DNA of 64,000 bases from Chlamydoabsidia padenii (Eukaryota; Mucoromycota; Mucoromycetes; Mucorales; Cunninghamellaceae): contig JAIWND010000014.1 of NCBI GenBank assembly GCA_025330725.1, positions 1 to 64,000 of the forward strand, given 5' to 3'. A model generated the notes under the pieces. The model searched no databases. It saw only the letters and a list, made by a program, of their open reading frames with translations, and was not told the origin of the DNA. Made by a program: the position numbers and the translations under genes. Below are positions 39,396-50,208 of this stretch, piece by piece. Within the stretch, counting starts at the first letter, position 1. Each line of letters starts with the position of its first letter.

Positions 39396-40350
39396 CTATT
39401 TGTTGTCATCATCAGATTGAGGTGATGTGTTGTGATCAGTTGGTCCCTTCATATTGTCATCGTAATCATCGTATCTACCTCGAGCCACATCCATCATTTT
39501 AATCGCACGGCTTTTCATCGTATAAAAGGTACCAGTATAATCAAAGTCGCTGATCCATTTGTTCTTGTTGTTAACGCACCAGGTATGAAGCAGACTTTTG
39601 GAAAAGTCAAAGGTTTTCCTGACCATTAACTTGGCTACATTGTAAAAAAAAAAAATTTGTTAAGGGGTGAATTGTTGTTGTGTTTAGCTACATGTTGTCT
39701 TTTAACCACTTACTATTATCTAGTACTGTTTCAGCCCTGTCACCCAAGTTGATTTCACGGACATTCCGGTCTCTATCAAGAAGAAGGAGGAGAAGAAGAA
39801 GAAAAAGAAGAAGTGTTAAGAGTTGAAATTGTATATAAATTGTATGTCGGAGTTACCTGGTTCTAGGTTCCTGAGTAAAATGTTCTTGTTCAGTGGCTAT
39901 ACGGATGATAGAGATAAAGTTAAGTGTGATCTAATTAGAACTATCATTTTTATTACCTTTAATATAGTTGTCTATTGTTAGTTCAGTTCCGTTCACAATA
40001 ACAATGGAATAGTTGTAAGTAGATGCTTCCAAATCACCAATCACGTCTTGTAGTGTCTTGATTGCACTGGTATGGTTGTCCTCTGTTGTCTCCACTGTCG
40101 TATCCGGTTTTATTGATAATATTTCCGTGTTGGTTTTAACTTTTTTGTGTTTGAAACAATACATGGAGCACTTTTTATTCGCTTGGTGTCCTAGTTGCTG
40201 CTGTTGGAATCGGCACCATTGCAGACATACCTGATGCCAATCGTTCAATCCATGTACCGCAACTTTACGTCCAAATAGTGTTTTACTGTCATTTGTGTGG
40301 CTAGTATTGGTATGCTGCTCTATAGTATTGTCAATGTTCTTTTTGGTCAT
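39396..40350 (-). CDS. Orphan protein, 243 aa
   Basis: Four exons (40350-39957, 39896-39857, 39772-39714, 39634-39396) join in frame through consensus GT-AG introns, which argues that the gene is real. The N-terminus (MTKKNIDNTIEQHTNTS) is polar. A Cys/Trp/Gln segment follows (WHQVCLQWCRFQQQQLGHQ, then KKCSMYCFKHKK), then a helical or beta region (LQDVIGDLEASTYNYSIVIV). The C-terminal half has DRNVREINLGDRAETVLDN and TWCVNNKNKWISDFDYTGTF and ends in an Asp-rich tail. No signal peptide or membrane segment. I do not recognise a family. It is divergent from BUR1, starts 199 bp apart, with an exact TTCAAACCCCG element between them. Confidence 0.6.
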
Positions 40351-40549
40351 TTTTTAGATATGAAAAAGAGAAAGAAGAAAAAGAAACTCGATTCCCTCTT
40401 TTGATTGATAAAGGAGTATTCAAACCCCGCCTTGAAGGGCATGTAAAATTCCGATTTTTCAATTCTTGCTTTTCTTCTTCACCTTTTTTCTTTCTTTTTT
40501 TTTTTAGCCCCTTGCCTCTTTATTTGCACATATACACACAATCAAGGGC
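40351..40549. promoter_or_regulatory. Divergent promoter, orphan / BUR1
   Basis: 199 bp between divergent ATGs. An exact TTCAAACCCCG (reverse complement of CGGGGTTTGAA) is at 40419-40429, and C/T-rich tracts lie before BUR1. Confidence 0.5.
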
Positions 40550-42218
40550 ATGAAGCGAAAAACAAGTGACGACTGGAACGATGAACGACATTCGAAACAT
40601 ACAAGGCCAAATCATGAAGAATCCCACAGTACGTCAGTATCACCAGCATACTCTATTCATTCCTCCTCACCAGCTTATCGATACCCATCTCGCCATTCTC
40701 GAAATTATTTTGGTTGTTCCAAGATAACTGACTATGAAATGGAAGGCAAACTTGGTGAAGGTACCTTTGGGTAAGTTGGAACCCTTTGTTTATATCCTTG
40801 CAACTCGATCTGACTAACTGAACTCTTCTCTTTTTTTTTTTTTTTTTTTTTTTGTTTATATATTACTGTAGTGAAGTACACAAGGCTAAGAATCGACTAA
40901 ATGGACAAATGGTGGCACTCAAAAGAATACTAATGCACAACGAAAAAGAAGGGGTAAGTTGACACAAGAGGCAAACTGATACTCAAGTTATCAAATGGAC
41001 TCGACTTTATTATTATATTACTATTACTATGATATAGGTACCCATTACAGCTATCCGGGAAATCAAGATACTGAAGCAACTAAAACACAAGAATATTGTC
41101 CCTTTATCTGATATTGCTGTAGATCGAGGCAAGTCAATAATAGGGAATAGGACAATGAAAACTAATGTTGTTTATCTTGTATATGTAGGTGATGCAGCTA
41201 AAAAGGAACGAGGTAGTATATACATGGTCTTCCCTTATATGGATCATGATCTGGCTGGGTTATTGGACAATCCTGCTGTACGATTATCAACACCACAAAT
41301 CAAGACTTACTTGAAGCAGTTATTAGAAGGTACTGCCTATCTACATCATGTAAGTCAAAAAGAATACATTGCTTCACATGATACTAACATTCTCCTTATC
41401 TTGATAGAATAAAATCCTACATCGTGATATGAAAGCAGCAAACCTGTTAATCAACAATGAAGGCGTATTACAGATTGCAGACTTTGGATTGGCTCGTGGG
41501 GTGGAAGATGAAAACAAGGAATATACAAGTTGTGTGGTAACAAGATGGTATCGGCCTCCTGAACTCTTTTTGGGTGAACGAAGATATACAACAGCTATTG
41601 ATATGTGGGGGATAGGGTAAGGAAATAAATAACATGAAATGAAAACAAGGGGGGTGGGGGAAAGAGAGAGAATAATGATGATGGATTTTAACATATACCC
41701 TCTCTCCTTAGATGTGTATTTGGTGAACTTTTACGAGGGAAACCTATTTTACAAGGTGTTGATGACTTTGATCAACTAAAACGGATATTTATGCTATGTG
41801 GATCTCCGACACAAGAAACAATGCCTGGTTGGAACAAATTACAAGATGCTGGAAATGTCAAATTTGAACCTTCGACAAGAAGAGTCCTTGAAGAATTCAA
41901 CAAGTATGATTATCAAGCGGCTGATTTGATGGACAAATTCTTGACATTGGACCCTTTAAGACGAATCACTGCTTTGGATGCTTTGGATCATGATTACTTT
42001 TACACCAAGCCTTATCCTGCTGAACCTGGAGAGTAAGTTGGATTAAAAGGGCGGGGAAAAGGCATGAAATGAATATACTTTAATCTTTTTTTTTTTTTTT
42101 TTGTTATTCTATGTATAGTTTACCCAAGTATGAAGCTTCTCATGAAATGGACAGACGTCGTGTTAAACAAGCAGCAGAACATCATCAGAATGTCAAACAT
42201 AGGAAAACTAACAGGTAA
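40550..42218 (+). CDS. BUR1: BUR1/CDK9-type cyclin-dependent kinase
   Basis: Nuclear CDK that phosphorylates the RNA polymerase II CTD and Spt5 in elongation. Exons 40550-40770, 40872-40953, 41038-41128, 41189-41349, 41408-41616, 41712-42032 and 42119-42218 give 394 aa. Kinase motifs in order: GEGTFGEVHKAK (Gly loop), VALKRI (Lys), [11 protein letters not shown] (the PITALRE-type helix of CDK9/Bur1), [11 protein letters not shown] (catalytic loop), DFGLARG, and [17 protein letters not shown] (T-loop and APE region). The N-terminal 60 residues are Ser/His-rich. Intron 3 (41129-41188) must use a GC donor (AG then GCAAGT); the GT five bases further gives a stop. The C-terminus is short and basic. 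Confidence 0.94.
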
Positions 42219-42409
42219 TGATCATCATATTTATATACATATATCACTAGTAACTAAAGGTGGATCATCAAATGGGGTATTTGATTGCATGTGAAAATTT
42301 TACTCTTTACTCAATAAAATAAAATCTTTATATCCCGACACTGATTTCTTTTATTCTTCTTCTTCTATATAAATATAAATATATATACATATATATATGG
42401 ACTGTTGAA
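42219..42409. other. Short spacer
   Basis: AATAAAATAAAATC polyadenylation-like signal near 42312, then TA-rich sequence with TATATAT repeats immediately before the next gene. Confidence 0.4.
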
Positions 42410-43937
42410 ATGCAAACTTATCTTAATTGTCTACCTCAATCTCACCAACAACAGCAGCAACAGCAACAGCAACAACATGTAAACGAAGAACCTAATGCTT
42501 TTGATCTAACTTGGCGCAACTATCTTCCGTCCACCTCTCAATTTTGTGCCTGTTTCCCAGTAATAGGCCGACAGGGTCAAGGAATTCTTCTTGATGACAA
42601 TAATACCGCCGACCACAACAATCTACTAATCTCACCTCCTTATTACAACGACTTTTATCAAGCTAATGCTGTACAAGACTATCTTGATGACCAACACGAC
42701 AGAGAATTCGACGATTTATTGCTGACAAACAACAAACTGAAAAAGACCACCACTGGGAAATCCAAGAAACGCAACAAACGAAAACGATACCCAAAGCAAC
42801 GGCTATTACCGAAACCAACTTCATCAGACTCAGCTTATCATACAAACGAATGCGACGATGATGAAGACAATGATTATGACTACCAGGGAAACAGCACCGA
42901 TGGTTATTATTACGACCATGAACAACAACAAGGAAACATAGTATATGAAGTCTACTCTGATAATGAACAACAAGATGCTGTATACCTAGGTGATGATCAA
43001 ATTGCAAAGGTATGTGAAGGTGCTTTGAATATACTTTAACTTGCTAACTGAATGTGTTTTTAGATGGTTAATAAGTACGACTCTGGACCGAACACCTCAG
43101 GACAACATGAATTCTATGCACCTCGAACAATACCATTTATGATTAATGACGATGACGACGAAAATGACTACGACTATGAACATTATCATGATACGGAACA
43201 CAATAACAAATTACCAATACAAGCAACATTAATATCGGATCATCAGCAACATGATGGCCAGGTGATCGAAGAACCAACAGTTACAACAGCAGCCTTGGCA
43301 GCACAAGCAATTCTCAGCGAAACCTTGGAAGATTTAACCGAGAAACTGGCATTTATTCGAACCAACATGATGGATATTGGATCTTCCACAGCAAAACAAC
43401 TCAACTCAAGTAACAAGCATCATGATGATAAACAACATAATAAAGACAACGATGATGATAATGATGATGATACTGCAACTTTACATACGATGAAAACGAT
43501 TGTGAATAAGCGCTCCATGGACAGGTAAGCATATATAAAATGGACTCGTTATTTTATCACTTTTATGGTAATCTCACATTGATTGGTATACTATTAGATT
43601 GTCAACCTCTTCGGACTTGGATTCTATCACCTCTGAAGCATTACATGAATACGAAAACACAACAACAGCCAACCGGCGGGAACAGAAACCATCTCCCACC
43701 ACTACAACAGATTATCACAAACGACGATTCTCATCGAATATTGGATCCGATCTTCATATGCCGGTATCATCCACTTCCTACTCACAGCATTCACATCCCT
43801 TTGCCTATTTTACAGAACCAGTAGACGATCAAGATAACACCAGCAACAAAAGATCATCAAGGATATCATTAAATAACGATACTACATCAGGTCTTCAAGG
43901 TGCTGTATTGAACTTTGGTCGGAAATGGTTTGGTTGA
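42410..43937 (+). CDS. Acidic, poly-Q orphan protein, 466 aa
   Basis: Exons 42410-43009, 43064-43524 and 43598-43937 join in frame. A run of ten Gln begins near residue 13. The body is rich in Asp, Asn, Tyr and His (NDDDDENDYDYEHYHD; NDDDNDDDTATLH) and carries a basic stretch KKRNKRKRYPKQR that could be a nuclear signal. One helical segment (AALAAQAILSETLEDLTEKLAFIR, written here only as its positions around residues 285-310) could be a coiled coil. The C-terminus ends in a hydrophobic/basic GLQGAVLNFGRKWFG. No enzyme motif. It may be a rapidly evolving regulator. It lies tandem to BUR1, but relatedness of function cannot be inferred. Confidence 0.65.
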
Positions 43938-44388
43938 TCTCCTCCCTCCCTTTATCTAGGATAGCATAACGCCACATTGTCACTTTATACATACATCTTA
44001 CTATACTACTATCTATTGTCTTCACCCCCTTATTTCATGATAACAGACACCATATAAATATAACCTTTTTTTTAAAAAAAAATGTGTCTTTGCATGAAAT
44101 CTGTCGGACTAATAAAATAAAAACCCTTTGCCCCTGGATGTCTTCTTAAAAAAAATCATGTCATTGTTGTAAATAAAAAATGAACACGACTTTTTTTTTT
44201 TTTACTTTTAAAATTACATGGAAACCATATTTATAAAAGATAAACTTTATTATTAAACACAGCGCCGGAACAGAATCACTTTTGCCTTTGTTCAAGGTTG
44301 ATGAAGATCTTGATGGGGTTTCCTTTCTTTTTCTCTAGTCGATCAGAACGCAAAAATATTTACCCGTTAGCTGAAGGGCAAAAGAATG
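43938..44388. other. Intergenic before tRNA-Thr
   Basis: Polyadenylation-like AATAAAATAAAA near 44110, several A/T runs, and a T run directly before ACTTTTAAAA (44190-44210). No gene seen. Confidence 0.4.
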
Positions 44389-44461
44389 TGCCTCCAGGCG
44401 GAATTGAACCGCCGACCTTCTGCTTACTAGGCAGACGCTCTGCCAACTGAGCCATAGAGGC
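44389..44461 (-). tRNA. tRNA-Thr (anticodon AGT)
   Basis: Full 73-nt cloverleaf on the minus strand, no intron. Acceptor stem GCCTCTA pairs with TGGAGGC (one G-T); the D arm contains GGCTCAGTTGGC (A box); the anticodon stem CTGCC/GGCAG-like frames loop CTAGTAA, giving anticodon AGT; the T arm is GGCGG TTCAATT CCGCC (B box); discriminator A. T-rich sequence for Pol III termination follows downstream on the minus strand. Confidence 0.95.
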
Positions 44462-44807
44462 GGAATTTGGCAAAAAAATTAAGTAATTGTATATAAAGCA
44501 CCTATTATAATTTAAAATCACGTGACTTTGTAAGACTGTAAGAACGGCTGTGAATGGTGGTCTGGGTTTGAATGTTGATATCCTGTACCCCCCCAAAAAA
44601 AAAAAAAAAAAAAAGTGGAGCCGAAGCATATAGTGATGGTTATGCACGATAATCATCATTCCATTGGGTATAATAAAAAGTGATGATGCAAACCAAAGTA
44701 TTAATTTAAGGGATTTAAAAGTATTAATCATTTTATTATTGTAAGAAGGATTAAAATACACGGCATCTAATTCGTCGATTAAAAAAGTGGATCTAAGCCA
44801 AGCTATA
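44462..44807. other. Spacer, tRNA to kynureninase
   Basis: Contains a C run followed by an A run (44586-44613) and a TGGGTTTGAA near 44565, a one-base variant of the recurrent element. No gene. Confidence 0.4.
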
Positions 44808-45152
44808 CTAATGAGAGGGGTAAACTTGATCCATCACCTTCTTCAGACAGTTGACTGCACGGTAGACATCGCTATAAGAATTGTAAAGAGGGACAGGCGC
44901 CAAGCGGATGACAGTAGGTTTTCGTTCGTCGCAAATCACACCATGAGCATGCAGTCCATCAAACACATCCATCATTCGTTCTGGGAATTCGACGGATATT
45001 TGACACCCACGTCGTTCGGGGTCAGTTGGTGTCAAGATACGGATGTTATCGGCCTTGAAATGAGAATCCAAAGTCAAATGCAACAGTTTTTCCAAGTAAC
45101 CAGTAAGTTTTAAGGATTTCGCACGAAGAGCTATAGATTAGTAGTACATGAG

Positions 45153-45219
<67 letters not shown>

Positions 45220-46876
45220 GGTCAGTGTGCTTTTGGAATAAATGATGTTTGCCCAACTAAGTTTACCTTGAATACCACCAGCCTTTTCGTATATTTGCAA
45301 AGAGGACATCAATGAGATCGTGGTCAATACGCTGGGGTTACTTTGTTGATAACCAGATGCACCTTCACTAGGACGGAATACTTGAGACGGAGAGAGAGAG
45401 GAAGAGGTTAGAAGAGTTTCAACTTGTTTTGATACCACTTTTAGTACCACATCCCTGTATTTTGTATGTACTCACCAGGAGACATTTCAAATCTGGTTTC
45501 CTTGTCATTGCCCCACCAGCCCGCCAATCTAAATAAAATAAAATAAAACAATCATGCAAGTGAAACAGAAACTGATTAGTTACCACTATTTCCCTTAACT
45601 GCACAGTATCGGTTTACCTTGGCCGAGATGTATCCTTAGCATATTTTTCGTGAATGAAGAGACCAGCAATACCACCAGCACCAGAGTTGAGATATTTGTA
45701 AGAGCACCAACAAGCAAAATCAACTTGCCAATCGTGAAGTTTCAAAGGCACGTTACCAACAGCATGAGCAAGATCCCATCCAACAATACAACCCTATTAA
45801 TAAAAAGAAAGATTAGCTGACCAGTCTTTTTTTTTTTTTTTGTTTGTTGGTTTGTAATCATTACCCTTTCTTGAGCATACTTGGTGATGGTGGGTATATC
45901 AAAGAATTGTCCAGTGTAATATTGTACACCACTAAGCATCACCAATGCAATATTCTTGTCTTCATCAATGGTCTTCAGGATATCTTCAGTTCGTAAATGA
46001 TATTCACCAGAGCGCGGGGCGATAGTAACCATTCCTTTTGCGGGGTCAATACCTCTTGCTTCCAGGTGCGAGTGGACGGCATACTATAAATCATAAAAAA
46101 AGTTAATGATACCCGTGAGAAAAATATACATCCAGATAAGCTTTTCCCCCAAACTCTATTTTCATGATCCAACTTACATGGTCAGAAGGGAAGGCTTTCG
46201 CTTCAATCATGATCTTGAATCGGGTTTCGTTCGGTCGGAAGAAGGTGGTCATCATAGAATGGAGGTTAGAGGTCAAAGTATTCATGGCAGTGACTTCAAT
46301 AGGCTTGGCACCTATTCGTATCAATGATATTAATGAATCACTCCCAGTTAGTTATCAATTGATGAATTTCTTACCGACAAGATTCGCGAGGTGACCCTTT
46401 ACTTGTTCATCTACAGTTGCCCAGGGTCGATTATAAGGATGGTTCCAATGACCTTCAACACCACTAAAAACAAAAAGTGAATCAAAGTTGGTAATCGTTA
46501 TAGTTTATTCCTGTATAATTCGTTTTGTTTATATGACTTACCGTCGACTCCAAGCATCGAACTCTTCATTCACCAAAGTGCGTGTCTGCTTGGGCATCAG
46601 ACCCAAAGAGTTTCCACATAAATAAGTACAAGGTTCCTGCATATCAGATTCGTTATCTATTTGAAGAAGAAGAGAATAGCATATTAGCGACTTCATTTTG
46701 TGTGTTGTTTTCTTTTTCGCTACTTTACCTTTAATCAGCTTGTCACCGGTGACATCCCCTCTGGTAGGAATCGCAAACTCCTGTCTAATGCTAGACAAGG
46801 GGTCTTGAGCATCCAAAGTCTGAGCAGTCTTAATGTCAATAAGATCTTTGTCGTCAAAGTTGATAAAGTCAGCCAT
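44808..46876 (-). CDS. BNA5: Kynureninase
   Basis: PLP enzyme of tryptophan catabolism and NAD synthesis, cleaving kynurenine and 3-hydroxykynurenine to (hydroxy)anthranilate. About nine exons give roughly 457 aa. The N-terminus is [12 protein letters not shown], followed by FAIPTRGD and [14 protein letters not shown], a kynureninase hallmark. GVEGHW and NRPWATVDE come next. The PLP region has [13 protein letters not shown] with the Lys in [13 protein letters not shown], then [15 protein letters not shown] and [17 protein letters not shown]. The C-terminus is [15 protein letters not shown]. One intron contains a 42-nt T run on the sense strand plus an adjacent CT repeat (45153-45219). A TTCAAACCCCA near-match lies 87 bp upstream. 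Confidence 0.95.
45153..45219 (-). repeat. Poly(A) plus (GA)n tract in a kynureninase intron
   Basis: 42 A followed by about 12 GA units on the plus strand; on the sense strand this is CT repeats followed by T42 inside an intron. Microsatellite, length likely variable. Confidence 0.85.
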
Positions 46877-47159
46877 TTGTTTTCAGTCTACGATTGTGAA
46901 GAGAAGGAGAAGAAAAGGGGGGGAAAAAAAAGTGCTGGGGTATTTTTAAGCTTTCCAGATTTTTCAAACCCCACTCGTACGGAAATGATATCGTGAGTAA
47001 GTTGCTGAGGATATGAAAACATACTTTCGGGCCTGTCCGCGACATTTACACTACCCCATGCAACTATGACGCGGTATCCCACCAACAAAATAGTAAATAG
47101 TACATGAAGACTCTTTTTGAGGGGGTACATATAAGAGAAAATTTGAAAATTGGAGGTTG
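46877..47159. other. Upstream of kynureninase
   Basis: Leader of kynureninase with a near-match TTCAAACCCCA (46963-46973). No other gene. Confidence 0.4.
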
Positions 47160-47191
47160 ATTGATCCATATTTCACTGAATATGGATCAAT
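47160..47191. repeat. Perfect 13-bp inverted repeat (hairpin)
   Basis: Left arm 47160-47172 (ATTGATCCATATT), 6-nt spacer TCACTG, right arm 47179-47191 (AATATGGATCAAT), perfectly complementary. The 11-mer TGATCCATATT recurs at 55804-55814, at the other edge of the transposon-rich region. It may be a transposon end or excision footprint. Confidence 0.8.
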
Positions 47192-47454
47192 AATTTGGAG
47201 ATCCAGCCAGGCCCTGTGTCAAAAGAGAGGCATAAGATTGAAATGCCGCTCAGGCCCAGAGTAACTCACAAGAAGGACTGAATGAAGAAAAATGGGATAG
47301 ACAGACGAACAGACATGGCCGTTCTATTTCATATATCGTATAGAATGCTAAACGCAGTTGAGCCGAATGCTACCTAAAGTAAGATCAACAGTGCATCATG
47401 GAGCAACAAAAAAAAAGGGGGGCCACGATAATCGTTAGTGGCATAACAGCGTTA
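47192..47454. other. Accessory DNA, no gene
   Basis: Unique-looking AT-rich sequence between the hairpin and the first flanking repeat. Nothing recognised. Confidence 0.4.
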
Positions 47455-47725
47455 AAACACATTGATGTTACAAGGTCAATCATTATTTTATTGAAGTATT
47501 TTTCAGTATAACATTCCTCTAGTACTACAAAGATACAGAGCTATAACTAGTGGGAAGGGAGAGAAGAGGAAGAGGAAGACGCAAAGGAAGGAGAATGTCC
47601 ATGTGAAAATTGCAACTAGAACTCCAAGGAATTGCACAGTACCAAGTGTTTCTATTGTCAAAGAAACATATACAGACAAGTGTTGCAAGGATGTCCAGCA
47701 TTACCTATAGAGACAAAGTTGGCCA
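47455..47725 (+). repeat. Flanking direct repeat, copy 1
   Basis: Imperfect match to 49405-49635. Shared blocks in order: a TCATTATTTTATT block, AGAGCTATAACTAGTGGGA, a TCTATTG block, and a 35-bp highly similar block with GTGTTGCAAGGATGTCCAGC and ATTACCTA. The two copies enclose the tandem array, like decayed terminal direct repeats or a segmental duplication. No TG...CA LTR ends found. Confidence 0.7.
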
Positions 47726-48044
47726 AAATAAGAAAGGAAGATGAGAGGTCTAGTATCATTCTATTTGCATCCAATCCACTTGATATAATTGTTTACCTTT
47801 TCCTTGACTATGGCGTTATGTTCCAGTGGCAGCCGTTGAATCACTATGACATAAAAATAAAAAAAAGTGTGGAGCAAGTGAAAGAGAAGGAAGAAGTCGA
47901 AGATGGCGAGCAATTTTTTTAAAAAAAGAAAAGCCAGCGGCAATTGAAATGTCCCTGAAAGCCACGAACCTTCCCTTCCAAAAATCACGTAAACTGAACT
48001 CCCGACAGGCTTTGAATTACGGATTAACATTGGAATTGTTAGCA

Positions 48045-48918
48045 GAGCTCTCATGTCTCAATGGACAAGTGGTGCTAATGATAAAAGTGACCATGAACAT
48101 TCCTTAGCCTACTTCCAACAAACTTTACATAATGGCCATTGTACCATGTACCTTGTATGGAGCAGTATAGCCTCAAGACCGGTTTAACCTGACTCTTGTA
48201 AAAAAAAAAAAAAAGTTGCAGAATGAAAATTGACACACAAGACAAAACTTATTCCGAAACCCGCTTACCCTCGCCTTGAATCTTAAGAGGACTCTACTAG
48301 CTTAATGGACAAGCGATGCTAATGACAAAAGTGACCATGAGCATTCCTTAGCCTATTTCCGAAAAACTTTACTTAATGGCCATTGCACCAAGTACCTTGT
48401 ATGGAGTAGTATAGCCTCAAGATCGTTTTACCCTGACTTTTGTAAAAAAAAAGTTGCAGAATGAAAAATTGACACACAAGATAAAACTTATTTCAAAATC
48501 CGCTTACTCTCGCCTGGAATCTTAAGAGAGCTCTATTGTTTTAATGAACAGGTGATGCTAATGATTAAAGTGACCATGAGCATTCCTTAGCCTATTTCCA
48601 ACAAACTTTACTTAATGGCCATTGTACCAAATCCACTGTATGGAGCAATATAGCCTCTAGAGCGTTTTACCCTGACTTTTGTGAAAAAAAAGTTGCAGAA
48701 TGAAAATTGACACACAAGACAAAACTTAGTTCAAAACCCGCTTACCGTCACCTTGAATCTTGGGAGTGCTCTACTGCCTTAATGAACAAGTGATGCTAAT
48801 GATTAAAGTGACCATGAGCATTCCTTAGCCTATTTCCAACAAACTTTACTTAATGGCCATTGTACCAAGTACCTTGTATGGAGCACTGTAGCCTCAAGAT
48901 CGTTTTACCCTTACTTTT

Positions 48919-48952
<34 letters not shown>

Positions 48953-49180
48953 TGCAGAATGAAAATTGACACACAAGATAAAACTTATTTCAAAACCCGC
49001 TTCTTCTCGCCTGGAATCTTAAGAGAGCTCTACTGCCTTAATGGACACGCGATGCTAATGACAAAAGTGACCATACGCATTCCTTAACCTACTTCCAACA
49101 AACTTTACATACTGGCCATTGTACCAAGTACCTTGTACGGAGGAGTATACCCTCAAGATCGTTTGAACTTGCTTTTTTTT
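48045..49180 (+). repeat. Tandem array, five units of about 240 bp
   Basis: Anchored on the TGCTAATGA block at 48071, 48315, 48554, 48792 and 49051, giving periods of 244, 239, 238 and 259 bp (the last lengthened by an expanded A run). Each unit has, in order: ATGGACAAG or a variant, the anchor, GTGACCATGAGCATTCCTTA, a block with TTCCAACAAACTTTAC, AATGGCCATTGTACC, a CCTCAAGATCGTTT block, an A run, GTTGCAGAATGAAAATTGAC, and a CCCGCTTAC block. No ORF persists through the array, so selection on protein is unlikely. Units are roughly 85-95% alike by eye. Confidence 0.9.
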
Positions 49181-49404
49181 TGAGAGAGGGTGAGGGTGCA
49201 TGTTGGGGAGTGCATCTTTTTATTCGGGCGATTTAACGGTAATCATTTCCAAGCCTGGCTGGTTTTCAAATTTCGTGATTTCTGGAGGAAGGGAAAGGCT
49301 AGTCTGAAAGCCCATATTTTCCTTTTTTGTTTTTGCCTCTTTATTCAGATCTAGTCATCAATAACAGCAGTGTTGATATACATTAGAATAGCAGTGGTAA
49401 TATA

Positions 49405-49635
49405 TATTGATGTTATCAAGACTAATCATTATTTTATTAAGATATTGCAATATATAACATTTAAATAATACTACAGAGATAAAGAGCTATAACTAGTGGG
49501 AGGGAGTATTTAATGTGTGAGATGTAAGTAGGGATCCCAGCAGAGTACTAAGTGTCTCTATTGCTAGAGACAGATATAGACAAGTGTTGCAAGGATGTCC
49601 AGCATTACCTACAAAGACAAAGTCATTCAAAGGAA
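49405..49635 (+). repeat. Flanking direct repeat, copy 2
   Basis: Second copy of the sequence at 47455-47725, same orientation, shorter by a deletion in the middle. See copy 1 for the shared blocks. Confidence 0.7.
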
Positions 49636-50208
49636 GGAAGGAAAATGAGAGGTCTAGTGTGATTCTGATTTACTTCACCACTACTCCAGTCCCTGTGTTT
49701 TGTCTACTCTAGATTACCTTTTACTTTGCTGGTCCATTACCCGGTGTTTGCAGGATCATGATGAAAAAGTGAAGGAAAGGAAAGGAAGGAAGACAAAAAA
49801 AGGAGGCGCGGCCCCATTTAAAAAAAAAATCGGAAATTGAATTTTACCTTATTAACATAAAAGGAGTTTGAATTCATGCATGTAAGTTATTCAAGAATCA
49901 AACCCTTCTTTTCTTTGAAGGTCCTGCTGCCATGACATCAGGAGGTCCTTGGTTTTTGTTGCTGGTGTTGTTGCCTTTCTTGGTCTTGGCTGAGAAGGTC
50001 CCGGTGTGCTGCGCACTTCAACAGGGGTGAGGCATACAAGGTCAGAGGAAGGTTCCCGGTCACTGACCGTGTATACAGAAGATGGGGTGGGGGAGGCACC
50101 ACTATTTATTTCAAGAAAAAAAAAAAAGTCAGCATTTGACGTTGTCGGGTTTACACTACTTACTACGCAGCTTCCATGAGAGATGTCATACTAGCAGTTT
50201 CATCCATG
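49636..50208. other. Accessory DNA before the transposon
   Basis: Low-complexity A/G stretches (49745-49800), a poly(A) at 50117-50130 and no supported ORF. The transposon's left end probably lies here, but no terminal inverted repeat was found by eye. Confidence 0.4.

Noticed and set aside
47632..47922. Open frame with KCFYCQRN in flanking repeat copy 1
   Set aside because: Starts without ATG and is not preserved in copy 2, so probably not coding.
48045..49180. Array as a tandem gene family or CRISPR
   Set aside because: Frames differ between units and contain stops; no spacers or repeats of CRISPR type.
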